Shown: one piece after another, positions 42,827-50,733 of the stretch | How positions within the stretch are numbered: the stretch's first letter is position 1 | Layout: every line of letters begins with the position of its first letter | Source: an uncultured Candidatus Melainabacteria bacterium | GTDB taxonomy: Bacteria > Cyanobacteriota > Vampirovibrionia > Gastranaerophilales > Gastranaerophilaceae | NCBI GenBank assembly: GCA_934757275.1 | Contig: CAKVLN010000003.1 | Location: 62,001-126,000 of the forward strand | Length of the DNA: 64,000 nt | Reading direction: 5' to 3' | Position numbers and translations under genes: made by a program | Notes under the pieces: model-generated | Told to the model about the DNA's origin: nothing | What the model saw: only the letters and a program-made list of their open reading frames with translations | Databases searched by the model: none

Positions 42827-42859
42827 AAAAAGACAGATTACAAAATCTGTCTTTTTTTT
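42827..42859 (+). terminator. Intrinsic terminator of tRNA-Leu
   Basis: A 13-bp stem AAAAAGACAGATT/AATCTGTCTTTTT with a short loop continues into a run of Ts. Confidence 0.92.
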
Positions 42860-42870
42860 GTTTTTATTTT

Positions 42871-42993
42871 TTGTTGGGCTGAAAGTTATTGTTGAGCAGG
42901 TATGCTCAACCGACTTTTATAATATGGATTACTTCGTCGCTCACACTCCTCGTAATAACTGGGCGTAAAAACGTCTAGCGGAGCGTCATTACA
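42871..42993 (-). repeat. Repeat family A, rearranged copy
   Basis: It starts with TTGTTGGGCTGAAAG, then a diverged hairpin GTTGAGCAGGTATGCTCAAC. The central block is in the opposite orientation to copies 1 and 2 (GATTACTTCGTCGCTCACAC then TCCTCGTAAT). A second ACGTC...CATTAC fragment follows. It fills most of the non-coding region 42860-43094. Confidence 0.7.
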
Positions 42994-43028
42994 AGAAAAT
43001 AGTGAGATTTTCGTGGCTAACAAAGTTA

Positions 43029-43047
43029 TTGGTGCGTCAAAATAAAT
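43029..43047 (+). repeat. Repeat family C, half copy
   Basis: ATTGGTGCGTCAAAATAA matches the first half of the C element at 54281 and lacks the second arm. Confidence 0.45.
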
Positions 43048-43094
43048 TTCCCACGCAACTAGCAAAAAATTTTTTCACAAGTCTTATATAAAAT

Positions 43095-43769
43095 ATGAAA
43101 GTTAACTCGGTCGACTACAACACGTCTTTTAAAGCTCGGAATTACGAATTGCGCAAAGCGGACGATATTATGCGCAAAATGCTAAGCACTTATCCTTCTT
43201 GCTCAACAACAAAAGTTGAGCTATATGATATTGCTAAAAAAGAACTTATTGATTTAAGAAAAATTCTAAAAAAAGAAATTGACAAAATAATAGAAATTAG
43301 AATTAATCGAGTGCAAACCAAAGACCAAAATTTTCTCAATCAAGTTATAGAAGACGTGAAAATTCACAAACTTGCGAATTGCGGAGAGTTAGCAATCCTA
43401 GCAAAGGGGGCTTTTTTAGCCAATGGTTACAAAAATTTGCAACTAACAAATTTACACACAAAGTGGCATCGAGAGGGCTTTGTAGACACTTACGAAGATA
43501 TGGATCATTGTTTTTTACTAATCAATAGTAACGAAGACGCTGACTACGACGATTTGACAACCTTCGACCAAAAGACAATAGTTGCCGACCCTTGGCTAGG
43601 TTTTGTTGACTACATTCGCCCAGCCATAAATCGTTTCAACAACATACTCAAAGAGGACAAAGGTCCTACAAAAACTGGCAAGCTCGTTTTTGGTCTTCCA
43701 GACCTTCCAGAATCACCCAAAGATACTTGCGATAAATTACGCCGAGAACACCCTGAATTTATTGTTTAA
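43095..43769 (+). CDS. Papain-like (Cys-His-Asp) protein, possible cysteine protease or deamidase
   Basis: This 224-residue protein has a possible papain-type triad. L-A-N-C-G-E-L-A gives C96 at a helix start, M-D-H-C-F-L-L-I-N gives H138 at a strand start, and T-I-V-A-D-P-W-L-G gives D165. The order and spacing (42 and 27 residues) fit the compact C-H-D folds known in bacterial effector proteases and deamidases such as the Pasteurella toxin domain. The N-terminus M-K-V-N-S...N-T-S-F-K-A-R-N carries the short motif found in five other proteins here. There is no signal peptide. Effector-like function is inference. The lone gene is convergent with the transporter next door, one base apart. Confidence 0.6.
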   Translation: MKVNSVDYNTSFKARNYELRKADDIMRKMLSTYPSCSTTKVELYDIAKKELIDLRKILKKEIDKIIEIRINRVQTKDQNFLNQVIEDVKIHKLANCGELAILAKGAFLANGYKNLQLTNLHTKWHREGFVDTYEDMDHCFLLINSNEDADYDDLTTFDQKTIVADPWLGFVDYIRPAINRFNNILKEDKGPTKTGKLVFGLPDLPESPKDTCDKLRREHPEFIV

Positions 43770-45125
43770 TTAGAATTTTCTTGGAGCGACACCTCTGCGC
43801 CAATTTGATTCGATTTCTTCCAACGAAATACCTTTTGTTTCTGGCACAAAGAAGTACACGAAGATTATACATAGCAATGAAACAATTCCAAATATCCAGA
43901 AGGTCCAAGCTCCGCCAATTCTATGCAACAGAACAGGGAAGCTTCCAACCACAAAGAAGTTAAAAGCAAAGTTTGAAACTGTGCAAATACTCATTGCAAC
44001 TCCTCTTATTTTTAGAGGAAAGACTTCTGACACAAGTATCCAACCAATTGGACCGAGGCTCATTGCAAAGCAAATAATATAAGTTACCAAACTTCCGACT
44101 GCAACCCATTTTAAGCTTGTGCCTAAAACGTCTGCAAATGCAAAAGAAGTTCCAAGGGCAAACAAACTCAACATTACACCAGTTAAGCCAAAATATAACA
44201 AGGGTTTTCTACCTAATCTATCAGTAAAGAATACAGCAACAATTGTCATAACAAAATTTACGACGCCAATGCCTGTTGTTGCATATATAGCAGTCAAATT
44301 GCTATCAAAACCTGCCGTTTTGAATATTGTAGGCGCATAATAAATAATAGTATTTATGCCTGTACAAATTTGGGCAAACATTATACCAACACCAACAACA
44401 AACGGCATTATCATAAACTTCTTAAATCTGAAATTTTTTTCTTGTCCTTCAGATTTTAAAGTCATTTTAATCTCTTGGATTTCTTTTTCTGTATCTAAAT
44501 CTGGCTCAATCTTTTTGAAAACTGTCTTAGCTTCGTCCTCACGATTTTTGCTAACAAGCCATCGTGGAGTGTCTGACATCAAGCACATTCCAACAAACAA
44601 AACCAACCCTGGAAGTACGCCAGCAAAAAGCATTAACCTCCAGTTGTAAACATTTTGAGCGAACGCAGCATTTATAAAATAAGAGAACAAAATACCAGAA
44701 GTTATTGCCCATTGATAAAGTGATACGAGCGTTCCTCGCAAATTCTTTGGTGAAATTTCAGAGAGGTAAAGAGGAACAACAAAGTTCACAATACCAACTG
44801 CAAAGCCAACAAAAATTCTTGATGCGATAAGAACATAAACATTTGGCGCAAAGGCACACATTATTGAACCTAGAATAAAGATTAAAGCAGTTGCCAAAAT
44901 AATCTTTTTACGTCCGAACATATCAGCAAGAACACCATTTGTTGCAGCACCGATTACCGCACCAATCAGAACAGAACTTACCAAAAAGCCCTGCAAGGTG
45001 TCTGGCAATATCCAGGTTTCGTTGATAAATAACAAAGCACCAGAGATTACGCCAGTATCGTAACCAGATAAAAGTCCACCTAAAGACGCTACAATAGCTA
45101 CAACATAAAGCCAAATGTATTTCAT
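43770..45125 (-). CDS. Sugar-proton symporter of the major facilitator superfamily
   Basis: A 451-residue, 12-helix MFS protein of the sugar-porter family. Landmarks are G-Y-D-T-G-V-I-S-G-A near residue 21, D-M-F-G-R-K-K in loop 2-3, D-T-P-R-W-L-V (P-E-S-P-R type) at the end of helix 6, D-R-L-G-R-K in loop 8-9, and the closing V-P-E-T-K-G. It resembles XylE/GalP/AraE-type symporters. Which sugar is carried cannot be read. It has its own upstream region. The first helix is a start-anchored membrane segment, so the annotated start is good. Confidence 0.92.
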   Translation of the reverse strand: MKYIWLYVVAIVASLGGLLSGYDTGVISGALLFINETWILPDTLQGFLVSSVLIGAVIGAATNGVLADMFGRKKIILATALIFILGSIMCAFAPNVYVLIASRIFVGFAVGIVNFVVPLYLSEISPKNLRGTLVSLYQWAITSGILFSYFINAAFAQNVYNWRLMLFAGVLPGLVLFVGMCLMSDTPRWLVSKNREDEAKTVFKKIEPDLDTEKEIQEIKMTLKSEGQEKNFRFKKFMIMPFVVGVGIMFAQICTGINTIIYYAPTIFKTAGFDSNLTAIYATTGIGVVNFVMTIVAVFFTDRLGRKPLLYFGLTGVMLSLFALGTSFAFADVLGTSLKWVAVGSLVTYIICFAMSLGPIGWILVSEVFPLKIRGVAMSICTVSNFAFNFFVVGSFPVLLHRIGGAWTFWIFGIVSLLCIIFVYFFVPETKGISLEEIESNWRRGVAPRKF

Positions 45126-45249
45126 GTATTCACCTCTATAATAAACACGCTCTACTTTTATTATAGCAGATGTTTTTGAGGTTTAAAGTGCTTTTATAAA
45201 ATTTGTCCAATAAAATTTTTCAAACCTTTTGTAAAGTTTTGTAAAAATA

Positions 45250-45361
45250 TTGACATGTAAGTAGCAAAATTTTTTATTTACGATTTTTTATAAAAACATA
45301 AAGCTCTCTCTTCTTATTTAAACGGACAGGCCTTGTTTCATATACACAAGGTCTTTTTTTT
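45250..45361 (+). ncRNA. Possible short transcript with promoter and terminator, upstream of the ECF operon
   Basis: TTGACA (45250-45255) and TTTATT (45273-45278) have a 17-bp spacer. About 75 bp after the expected start an 8-bp hairpin (45329-45336 with 45346-45353, one G-U pair) is followed by a run of eight Ts. No ORF lies between. It may be a small RNA, or it may simply insulate the operon. Confidence 0.35.
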
Positions 45362-45367
45362 ATCCAT

Positions 45368-45392
45368 GAACAATTTTAACTTCTTTTTCGTT
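45368..45392 (+). promoter_or_regulatory. Candidate ECF-sigma promoter of the sigma/anti-sigma operon
   Basis: TGAAC (GAAC at 45368-45371) and CGTT (45389-45392) are spaced by 17 bp. This is the A-A-C ... C-G-T form used by many ECF sigma factors. It lies 22 bp before the first start codon, with an AAGAGGT ribosome site (45403-45409) between. It suggests autoregulation. Confidence 0.45.
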
Positions 45393-45414
45393 ATACTTAT
45401 ATAAGAGGTACAAT

Positions 45415-45762
45415 ATGGATAATAAATGCACGAAATATGAAGGTTTATTTGTTTTTTCTGATGATGAAACTCTAAAAAAACACATCGAAGAATGTGAAGA
45501 GTGCAGGCAAGAAGCTGAAAAAATGGAAAAAGTTTCAGGCTTAATTGACGAAGTTAAGTTTTATTATCACGCAAAAAACAAAAAACGTACTAAATTTAAA
45601 GTAGCTTGCGCAATGTTATTGCTGATATTTTCAACATTAACTTTCATTTATGTTTTTTCAAATGACGATTTATTAGACACCCTAAAATATGGCGACAATT
45701 TATCAGCAGAAGACCTTGGTTTTCCTGTTGATTCTTATGGACTTTTGATGGTGGACGAATGA
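45415..45762 (+). CDS. Zinc-finger-type anti-sigma factor, membrane anchored
   Basis: The 115 residues have a soluble N-terminal part with the H-x3-C-x2-C pattern (H23, C27, C30), the zinc-containing anti-sigma (ZAS) hallmark. A single membrane helix near residues 62-80 (A-C-A-M-L-L-L-I-F-S) and a short extracytoplasmic tail of about 35 residues follow. It overlaps the sigma gene by 4 bp and precedes it, the reverse of the more usual sigma-then-anti-sigma order. It probably binds the adjoining ECF sigma until envelope stress releases it. Confidence 0.8.
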   Translation: MDNKCTKYEGLFVFSDDETLKKHIEECEECRQEAEKMEKVSGLIDEVKFYYHAKNKKRTKFKVACAMLLLIFSTLTFIYVFSNDDLLDTLKYGDNLSAEDLGFPVDSYGLLMVDE

Positions 45763-46256
45763 ATTTTAACGAAATAATTAACGCAAACAAACAAAACATA
45801 AAAAATATTATTAAACTCATTACAAAACAAGAAAATGAAGATATAGAACAAGAGGTTTACATAAAGCTTTGGAAGAACGCTGACAAGTATGAAGAGCGAG
45901 GTCCTTTAAAGAGCTGGGTAAATACTATTGCCAAAAATACATCAAAAGACTACCTTAAATCAGCAGTTGTAAAAAATGCACAAAATTCGACTTCTGACGA
46001 TTTGGTTTTGTGTAACATAAAGGATAACAAAAATACGCCAGAAGATTGCGTCATTACAACTGATAGACAAAAAAGAATTATAAAAGCGATTGATAGTTTG
46101 AAACCAAAACTTAGAGAGGCAATTATGCTTTGCGAAATCTACGGCTACACTTATGAAGAGGCGTCACAAAAGCTTAATTGCCCATTAGGGACAATTAAAT
46201 CTAGAATTTATAACGCAAAAAAAGAATTAGCAGAAGTTTTAGAAGATTTATTATAA
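45759..46256 (+). CDS. ECF-family RNA polymerase sigma factor
   Basis: The 165 residues carry region 2 (D-I-E-Q-E-V-Y-I-K-L-W-K followed by L-K-S-W-V-N-T-I-A-K-N, the -10 recognition helix) and region 4 (L-R-E-A-I-M-L-C-E-I-Y-G-Y-T-Y-E-E-A and L-N-C-P-L-G-T-I-K-S-R-I, the -35 recognising HTH). Regions 1 and 3 are absent, as in ECF factors. It is coupled to the anti-sigma gene and followed 13 bp later by a CpxP/Spy-like gene. Envelope stress is the likely signal. Confidence 0.92.
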   Translation: MNFNEIINANKQNIKNIIKLITKQENEDIEQEVYIKLWKNADKYEERGPLKSWVNTIAKNTSKDYLKSAVVKNAQNSTSDDLVLCNIKDNKNTPEDCVITTDRQKRIIKAIDSLKPKLREAIMLCEIYGYTYEEASQKLNCPLGTIKSRIYNAKKELAEVLEDLL

Positions 46257-46269
46257 AGGAGAAGTAAAA

Positions 46270-46794
46270 ATGAAAAAATTAGTAATTTTAGCTTGTACAC
46301 TGTGTTTAATGTCAACTGCAGTTTTTGCAGCAGAAAATAATTTCTCAAAACCTGACCACAAAAATCCACCTTCAAAAGAAGAAATTATGAAAATTAGAAA
46401 AGCTCGTGAGGCAGCTTTTGAACAAAAATTAGGTTTGACAGAAGCTCAAAAAGCGAAAGCAAAAGAGCTACGAATCAAGGGTCATAAAGAAATGAAACCA
46501 ATTATAGATGAAATTAAAAACAAGAAAAAAGAAGCTGAAATGGTTAAAATGTCTAGGATTGCAGGTTGGGTTCAAGAGGAAAGATTAAATGCGCTTGATA
46601 AAGATATCAAAAACTTAGAAAAGAAAGCCAACGCCATTCGTAAAAAGAATATGAAGGAATTTGAATCAATCTTGACAAAAGACCAAAAGAAAATTCTTGA
46701 AGAAATGAAAAAAGAAGGCAGACAAAAATTTGAACAAGGTCGAAAACCAAGTCCTTGTCCAGAAAACAACACTCCTCCAGAGTTTGTTAAATAG
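46270..46794 (+). CDS. Periplasmic Spy/CpxP-like protein
   Basis: The 174 residues begin with a signal peptide (M-K-K-L-V-I-L-A-C-T-L-C-L..., cleavage near A-F-A-A at about 21). A lysine-rich all-helical body follows, with two L-T-x-x-Q motifs: L-T-E-A-Q (56-60) and L-T-K-D-Q near residue 136. This is the pattern of Spy/CpxP periplasmic chaperones induced by envelope stress. It is the third gene of the ECF operon and probably one of its outputs. Confidence 0.75.
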   Translation: MKKLVILACTLCLMSTAVFAAENNFSKPDHKNPPSKEEIMKIRKAREAAFEQKLGLTEAQKAKAKELRIKGHKEMKPIIDEIKNKKKEAEMVKMSRIAGWVQEERLNALDKDIKNLEKKANAIRKKNMKEFESILTKDQKKILEEMKKEGRQKFEQGRKPSPCPENNTPPEFVK

Positions 46795-46802
46795 TTAATT
46801 TT

Positions 46803-46830
46803 CATACTCGGTGCATTTGCACCGAGTATG
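46803..46830 (+). terminator. Strong hairpin after the ECF operon
   Basis: A 13-bp perfect inverted repeat CATACTCGGTGCA/TGCACCGAGTATG has a minimal loop. The following TTATTTAG is only moderately T-rich, so it may be a weak terminator or a stabilising 3' stem. Confidence 0.6.
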
Positions 46831-46861
46831 TTATTTAGTAGAGTAGCTGAAAATTAGTCGT

Positions 46862-46926
46862 TACCCACCCACATTCATAACTTTCGCAAAGCTCAAGAAC
46901 GACTGCGACCTCCCTAACAAGGGCGG
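46862..46926 (-). repeat. Repeat family B, copy in reverse orientation
   Basis: TACCCACCCACATTCATAAC, TTTCGCAAAGCTCAAGAACG and ACTGCGACCTCCCTAACAAG form the reverse complement of 38819-38884. Confidence 0.8.
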
Positions 46927-46938
46927 TTTAGAAAAAAG

Positions 46939-46966
46939 TAGGGTGCCGTCGTTTGACGCACCAATA
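46939..46966 (-). repeat. Repeat family C, copy in reverse orientation
   Basis: GTAGGGTGCCGTCGTTTGAC followed by GCACCAAT is the reverse of 54281-54310 with one mismatch in the stem. Beyond it, 46970-47268 holds more C-rich fragments and no gene. Confidence 0.7.
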
Positions 46967-47268
46967 ACTTTTCACCCCCACCCTGAAATCAAAGCTTTCG
47001 CCCCTCCCTCAAGAGTAGAGTAAGCCCCACTACACCCATTGAACGCATTATAAAAAAACAAAATTTAATACGAACTTATTCACTCATTCACCTATTGCCT
47101 TATTCACTTCTATAACCAATAAGATTGGCTACAAAGATTAAATTTAACGTCAAATAACCAACAAAGTCAAACTTTGAAAAAATATCCACCAACAACATGA
47201 ACACTATTTTTTAATAGTCGTTTATAATATAGACGGACAGTAGTGTTTAAAAGTAAACAAACAAAATA

Positions 47269-48810
47269 ATGAAAAACAAGATAAAAATTATTATAGTTGC
47301 TCTATGTTTAAGCTTGAGCCTGCAAGTAGGAGCAATACAGACAATTAAAATTGAAAAAAATTCTGATTTAGGACTTAATGATTGTATTAAAATTGCACTC
47401 AACAATAGCCCCGTAATCAAGAAATATATTTTAAACCTCGATGTCGCAAAATCGACAGTTGGCGTTGCAAAATCAGCATACTTTCCTAGTATAAGCCTAG
47501 GTGCAGGATACAAACAAAGTTTTGGAGAAAGAAGTCACAACTTTGGTAGTTATCAAACAAGAACACTCCCTGGGTTTGACGCTTCACTTTCGCAGTTATT
47601 GTGGAACTTTGGTAAAACTGATGCCAATATTAGAATGGAAAAATTTAACAAAATAGCGGCAGAATTTGATTTTGATGAAATGGTTTTAACAACTATTTAT
47701 AACGTAAAATTGCAGTACTACGGAGTTTTGGCAGCAAAGTCTTTGATGGAAGTTGAGCGACTAAACGTTCAGATTAACGAAAGAAACTACCAAAGAACAC
47801 TAGCATATTTTGACGAAGGGTTAAAATCAAAAATCGACTTAGTTAACGCAGAAGTAAATTTGAGCGATTCAAAAATTGCCTTAGTTAAAGCCGAAAACAC
47901 TTACAAAAACGCAATTGTAAGTCTTAACAATTCTATGTATGTTGCTTACGCTCCAGAATATAACATTAAAAATACTGAAACCTTCAATCTGGGCAACCCT
48001 TACGTTCCAATGAGTTTGACAAACATTGAAAACTACAAAAAACTTTTAGCTCTACCAGATGATGTATCTAATGCAACTTATGCTATAAAAGCAGAAAAAA
48101 GTGACTTCTTAAAAAATTATGTTTTCCAAAAATATCCATATACGTTTGAAAAGTCAGTAAGCATTGCAAAAGAAAATCGTCCAGATTTAAAAGCCTTAAA
48201 TTCTACAGTTAAAGCAATGCGCCAATACGTTTTATTAACCAAACGCCAATATTTGCCAGATTTAAAGGGGGGTGTTGGTTATAGCTTTGCAAACAATCGT
48301 TATTATGCTGATAGCGGAATGAATGTTTCTGTAAATTTAAACACGACCTTTAACATGATGCAGGTAAAGCACGAGGTTGATATTGCAAACTCTCAACTTA
48401 ATCTTGCTAAAACAGAAGTTGAACTGCTTAACCAAAATTTGTATTTTGATATCCAAAGTGCTTATGTGGATATGATTCAGCTTGAAAAACAAATTCCATT
48501 ACTTGAAACAAAGGTTCGACAAACTTTAGAAAACCTCGAGCTTGCAGACGGACGTTATAGCGTTGGTTTGGGAGATTACATACAGCTTCAAGATGCGAGA
48601 GTTAATTATAACAACGCACAAAGCTCCTATGTTCAAGCAGTTTACAATTATAACGTAGCCAGAGCAACTCTAGAAAGAGAAATTGCTCTTCCTCAAGAAG
48701 AAACCTTGACAGTTGAAGAGGTTAAAGATTATCAAAAAGATTTAAAGAAACAAGATAAAAAAGTTAAAACCTCTGTAAATACCAAAAGTTCAAAAAAGGA
48801 CAACGTATGA
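47269..48810 (+). CDS. TolC-like outer-membrane efflux protein
   Basis: This 513-residue protein has a signal peptide (residues 1-22) and two outer-membrane-efflux repeats. Each contains the long coiled-coil helices of the TolC channel, for example A-L-N-N-S-P-V-I-K near 42 and V-S-I-A-K-E-N-R-P-D-L-K-A-L near 305. Periplasmic-tunnel segments are Y-F-D-E-G-L-K-S-K-I-D-L-V-N-A-E and Y-S-V-G-L-G-D-Y-I-Q-L-Q-D-A-R. It implies a Gram-negative-type envelope. Its stop overlaps the start of the adaptor gene (ATGA). No inner-membrane pump follows, so it may pair with a pump encoded elsewhere. An AAAGGA ribosome site is lacking at the start. TATAAT at 47223-47228 is a possible -10. Confidence 0.9.
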   Translation: MKNKIKIIIVALCLSLSLQVGAIQTIKIEKNSDLGLNDCIKIALNNSPVIKKYILNLDVAKSTVGVAKSAYFPSISLGAGYKQSFGERSHNFGSYQTRTLPGFDASLSQLLWNFGKTDANIRMEKFNKIAAEFDFDEMVLTTIYNVKLQYYGVLAAKSLMEVERLNVQINERNYQRTLAYFDEGLKSKIDLVNAEVNLSDSKIALVKAENTYKNAIVSLNNSMYVAYAPEYNIKNTETFNLGNPYVPMSLTNIENYKKLLALPDDVSNATYAIKAEKSDFLKNYVFQKYPYTFEKSVSIAKENRPDLKALNSTVKAMRQYVLLTKRQYLPDLKGGVGYSFANNRYYADSGMNVSVNLNTTFNMMQVKHEVDIANSQLNLAKTEVELLNQNLYFDIQSAYVDMIQLEKQIPLLETKVRQTLENLELADGRYSVGLGDYIQLQDARVNYNNAQSSYVQAVYNYNVARATLEREIALPQEETLTVEEVKDYQKDLKKQDKKVKTSVNTKSSKKDNV

Positions 48811-49979
48811 AGATTTTAGAAATAATGAAGAAAATAAAGAAAAGATATATAACCGCTGGAATAGCAGCAATTTGCGTACTGTTTATAATCGTTTCAGGAG
48901 CTTTAAAAAACAAAGTTGAATATGAAACAGCTCCAATTGAAAGGCGTACAATTACACAAGTTGTAGAGGCATCTGGAACAATCAACCCCGTTAACACAGT
49001 TTCAGTTGGTTCTACTGTTTCTGGCTTGATTAGTGCAATTTACGTCGATTTCAATTCCGTTGTAAAGAAAGGACAATTACTTGCAGAAATCGACCCTAGA
49101 ACCTTTCAGGCAACGGTTGATCAAAATTTAGCCTCTGTAAATTCTGCTCAAGCAGATTTAGCTAACAAACAAGCAGCGTACGAAATGAGTACAAAAACTC
49201 TTAAACGATACAAAAATCTTTATGCAAGAAGTTTTGTTCCAAAATCAGAATTAGACCAAGCAGAGGCAGATTATAAAGCGGACCTTGCGCAAGTAAATGC
49301 AGCAAGAGCGAAAATCACGCAAGCAAGAGCGCAATACAATCAATCTTTAGTAAATTTAAACTATACAAAAATCACCGCACCAGTTGATGGTATGATTATC
49401 TCTCGTGAAATTGACTTAGGACAACCTGTTGCAGCTAGTTTCCAAGCTCCTGAATTATTCACCATTGCGCAAGACTTAGAAAAAATGCAAATTGAGGTTA
49501 ACGTATCAGAGGCTGATATCGGTAAAGTTAAAGAAGGTCAAGAAGTAACCTATACTTTAGACGGTTATCCAAATAGCGAATTTTATGGAAAAGTAACACA
49601 AGTAAGAATTTCACCTACTACTGTTTCAAACGTTGTTACCTATTCTGTTATCGTAACTGTTGATAATAGCGATTTAAAACTTAAACCAGGTATGACAGCC
49701 AATGTGTCTATTATTACTGCTAAAAACGAAAATGTTCTTTGCGTTCCTAATATTGCTTTGAAATTTACGCCAAAAACTGATGGTCAAAAATACAAAACTC
49801 AAGGGCTTTGGCTTAAAGATGGCTTAAAACTTGAAAGAATTGATATTAAAACTGGCGCAAGCGACGATTCTTACACAGAAGTTATTAGCGATAATATAAA
49901 AGAAGGCGAAAAAGTTCTTGTAGGAATTAAAGGCGGCGGTAAAAAGAAATCAAATGACGCTCCACCTCCTAGAATGTAA
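48807..49979 (+). CDS. MacA/HlyD-type periplasmic adaptor protein
   Basis: The 390 residues hold an N-terminal membrane anchor (about 12-30), then a lipoyl half-motif V-G-S-T-V-S-G-L-I-S-A-I-Y-V-D-F. A long coiled-coil hairpin (about 100-190, with N-K-Q-A-A-Y-E-M-S-T-K-T-L-K) follows. The second lipoyl half is I-T-A-P-V-D-G-M-I-I-S-R, and a beta-barrel domain ends in a G-G-G-K-K-K tail. This is the MacA/AcrA-type bridge between pump and TolC. It is translated from an ATG overlapping the tolC-like stop, with AAGGA 6 nt ahead. The expected MacB-type ABC permease is missing: a convergent hairpin and an opposite-strand gene follow. Confidence 0.9.
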   Translation: MKILEIMKKIKKRYITAGIAAICVLFIIVSGALKNKVEYETAPIERRTITQVVEASGTINPVNTVSVGSTVSGLISAIYVDFNSVVKKGQLLAEIDPRTFQATVDQNLASVNSAQADLANKQAAYEMSTKTLKRYKNLYARSFVPKSELDQAEADYKADLAQVNAARAKITQARAQYNQSLVNLNYTKITAPVDGMIISREIDLGQPVAASFQAPELFTIAQDLEKMQIEVNVSEADIGKVKEGQEVTYTLDGYPNSEFYGKVTQVRISPTTVSNVVTYSVIVTVDNSDLKLKPGMTANVSIITAKNENVLCVPNIALKFTPKTDGQKYKTQGLWLKDGLKLERIDIKTGASDDSYTEVISDNIKEGEKVLVGIKGGGKKKSNDAPPPRM

Positions 49980-50022
49980 GACCATAATAATTAATGAGGT
50001 CGTACAAAATTACATTACAAAA

Positions 50023-50063
50023 AAACGACGCAATGGCTCTAATACCTCGCCATTGCGTCGTTT
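50023..50063. terminator. Bidirectional intrinsic terminator
   Basis: A 15-bp perfect stem AAACGACGCAATGGC/GCCATTGCGTCGTTT has an 11-nt loop, with A runs on the left and T runs on the right. It separates the convergent adaptor gene and the 181-aa gene. Confidence 0.92.
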
Positions 50064-50090
50064 AAATTTTATATTCAAATTTGGACTCAA

Positions 50091-50636
50091 TTATTCTGCT
50101 TTAGCGGCTTCTTCTGCACCTTCTGCTTTTTTTGCAGCTTCGCCAGTTCCAGCTTCAGCAGTTTTTGCGGCTTTTTCTTCCACCTTTTTAGTTTCAGCCT
50201 CTTCTGGTCTTAAAGCTTTTTTGATATCTTCACGCAAAGCTTTTTTGCCATCAAAGAAACCTTTATGTTTATTTTCTGCGATTTCATAAGCAGCATCATT
50301 TGCTTCTTTCAACTTTTTAGCTTGTGCTAAAGCATCGTCTTTTGCTTTAAGAGCATCATCTTTCGCCTTGAGGGCAGTTTCCATAGCCTCTTCCAAGCCT
50401 TTTGCAGATTTTTTACCCATTGCATGCCCGCCCCACAATGCCAAACCTGCAATTGCGATTGCACCTAGAGCCTTCATTCCTAAACCACTACTAGCAGCTT
50501 TTTTCTTGTCTTCCATTTCTGGGTCATAAACCATTGGCATAGAAGAATAATCTTCTTGAGGAACCTGCACATCATTTTGTTGTTGCGGCATAGTCATCGC
50601 ATAATCGTTTGCGCCTACATTTTTAATTGGGTCCAT
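50091..50636 (-). CDS. Small single-span protein with coiled coil and Ala/Glu-rich tail
   Basis: I do not recognise a family. Of 181 residues, 1-45 are polar and Q/P/M-rich. A hydrophobic G/A-rich segment (A-L-G-A-I-A-I-A-G-L-A-L-W-G-G) near 56-70 could span the membrane. K-A-K-D-D-A-L is then repeated (K-A-K-D-D-A-L-K-A-K-D-D-A-L) in a coiled coil, and the end is rich in A, E, K and T. The gene stands alone between a terminator and mutL. It may be a structural or cell-envelope protein. Confidence 0.6.
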   Translation of the reverse strand: MDPIKNVGANDYAMTMPQQQNDVQVPQEDYSSMPMVYDPEMEDKKKAASSGLGMKALGAIAIAGLALWGGHAMGKKSAKGLEEAMETALKAKDDALKAKDDALAQAKKLKEANDAAYEIAENKHKGFFDGKKALREDIKKALRPEEAETKKVEEKAAKTAEAGTGEAAKKAEGAEEAAKAE

Positions 50637-50733
50637 TTTTACCTTCTTTCACAAAAATTTACTACACTTTTACTATATCCCTGTAAAAACTCATCAAGTA
50701 TCAAAATTGCCTATATGTTAAGAAATCTTTACA

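Noticed and set aside
42588-42827. 79-aa plus-strand ORF
   Set aside because: It contains the tRNA-Leu and its promoter.
43095-45125. Papain-like gene and sugar transporter as one functional unit
   Set aside because: They are convergent, on opposite strands, so co-transcription is not possible.
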